Part shown: one piece after another, positions 6,430 to 6,713 of the stretch
How positions within the stretch are numbered: position 1 is the stretch's first letter
How the letters are laid out: each line of letters begins with the position of its first letter
Assembly: GCA_947461185.1 (NCBI GenBank)
Contig: CANHJY010000110.1
Span: 1 to 6,713 of the forward strand
Direction of reading: 5' to 3'
Origin: Flavobacteriales bacterium
Lineage (GTDB): Bacteria > Bacteroidota > Bacteroidia > Flavobacteriales_D > Crocinitomicaceae
Length of the DNA: 6,713 nucleotides
The notes under the pieces: generated by a model
Told to the model about the DNA's origin: nothing
Databases searched by the model: none
What the model saw: only the letters and a program-made list of their open reading frames with translations
Position numbers and translations under genes: made by a program

Positions 6430-6713
6430 ATGATGCGTGTTAAGAAATTTTTAAAGGACAAGTATGTGATTGCATCACTTATTTTCTTCATATACACGTT
6501 GTTTTTAGACGATATCGATATTTTCACCATCGTTAATCAAAAGCAAAAATTGAATAAACTCTCAAGCACTCAAGTTGAATTGCAAACAAAACTTGACTCC
6601 ACAAAAACATCCTTATCTAAAGTCAACAATAAAGGTGAACTTGAACATTTTGCAAGAGAGAAAAAATTATTCAAAAAGGAAAACGAAGAAATATTTGTAA
6701 TTTCCTACGAATG
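6430..6713 (+). CDS. DivIC/FtsB-like septum formation initiator protein, 3' truncated
   Basis: The first 94 residues are present; the frame is still open at the window edge. Residues 1-11 are basic (MMRVKKFLKDK). A single membrane segment follows at about 12-27 (YVIASLIFFIYTLFLD). Then comes a coiled-coil stretch at about 36-68 rich in Lys, Gln, Leu and Ser. It ends in the family block ELEHFAREKKLFKKENEEIF (70-89), which matches the conserved FAREKYxMKKxNEDIFVI motif of septum formation initiator (FtsB/DivIC) proteins in Bacteroidota. These bitopic proteins join FtsL- and FtsQ-like partners in the divisome with the coiled coil in the periplasm. The family length is about 100-110 residues, so little is missing. 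The start must be ATG 6430 or the adjacent ATG 6433, because an in-frame stop lies at 6418. The start is only 17 nt beyond the preceding T-tract. Confidence 0.88.
   Translation, partial: MMRVKKFLKDKYVIASLIFFIYTLFLDDIDIFTIVNQKQKLNKLSSTQVELQTKLDSTKTSLSKVNNKGELEHFAREKKLFKKENEEIFVISYE

Overview
The window looks like chromosomal DNA of a member of the Bacteroidota, most likely a flavobacterium-like organism. The evidence is AT-rich sequence, start codons without Shine-Dalgarno motifs but preceded by A/T-rich stretches, signal peptides ending in '-AQ', one candidate promoter of the Bacteroidota type (TTG, about 19 nt, TAnnTTTG-like), and close protein resemblance to flavobacterial families. No mobile element, CRISPR array, tRNA or rRNA is visible, and no stretch above 300 bases lacks a gene.

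Left part (1-1570, plus strand). The 3' end of a probable alkaline-phosphatase-superfamily (LTA-synthase-like sulfatase) gene overlaps, through ATGA, a YegS/DgkB-type lipid kinase. The kinase is followed after 3 nt by a small DinB-like/DUF1569-like protein. The three probably form one operon that ends at a hairpin terminator (1542-1569). A small gene for an exported basic protein of 76 residues converges from the minus strand on the same hairpin, which therefore probably works in both directions.

Centre (1879-5519, plus strand). A 52-codon gene for a predicted two-helix membrane protein lies 21 nt ahead of mutA. mutA is followed after 5 nt by mutB. Together mutA and mutB encode the non-catalytic and catalytic chains of adenosylcobalamin-dependent methylmalonyl-CoA mutase, which interconverts succinyl-CoA and (R)-methylmalonyl-CoA in propionate metabolism. 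The catalytic and cobalamin-binding residues are intact in MutB and eroded in MutA, as expected for the heterodimer. No meaB/argK, epimerase or carboxylase gene and no cobalamin riboswitch is visible here.

Right part (5520-6713, plus strand). A promoter candidate bracketed by a perfect 12-nt direct repeat precedes a gene for an exported, helix-rich protein of unknown function (248 residues). A strong terminator follows, and only 17 nt later begins a DivIC/FtsB-like septum formation initiator gene that is cut by the window edge.

The window is mostly ordinary housekeeping sequence. I found no clear new system. The items most worth a second look are the small membrane protein ahead of mutA, the repeat-flanked promoter at 5529-5579, the tight terminator-to-start junction at 6412-6430, and the coupled sulfatase/lipid kinase pair.
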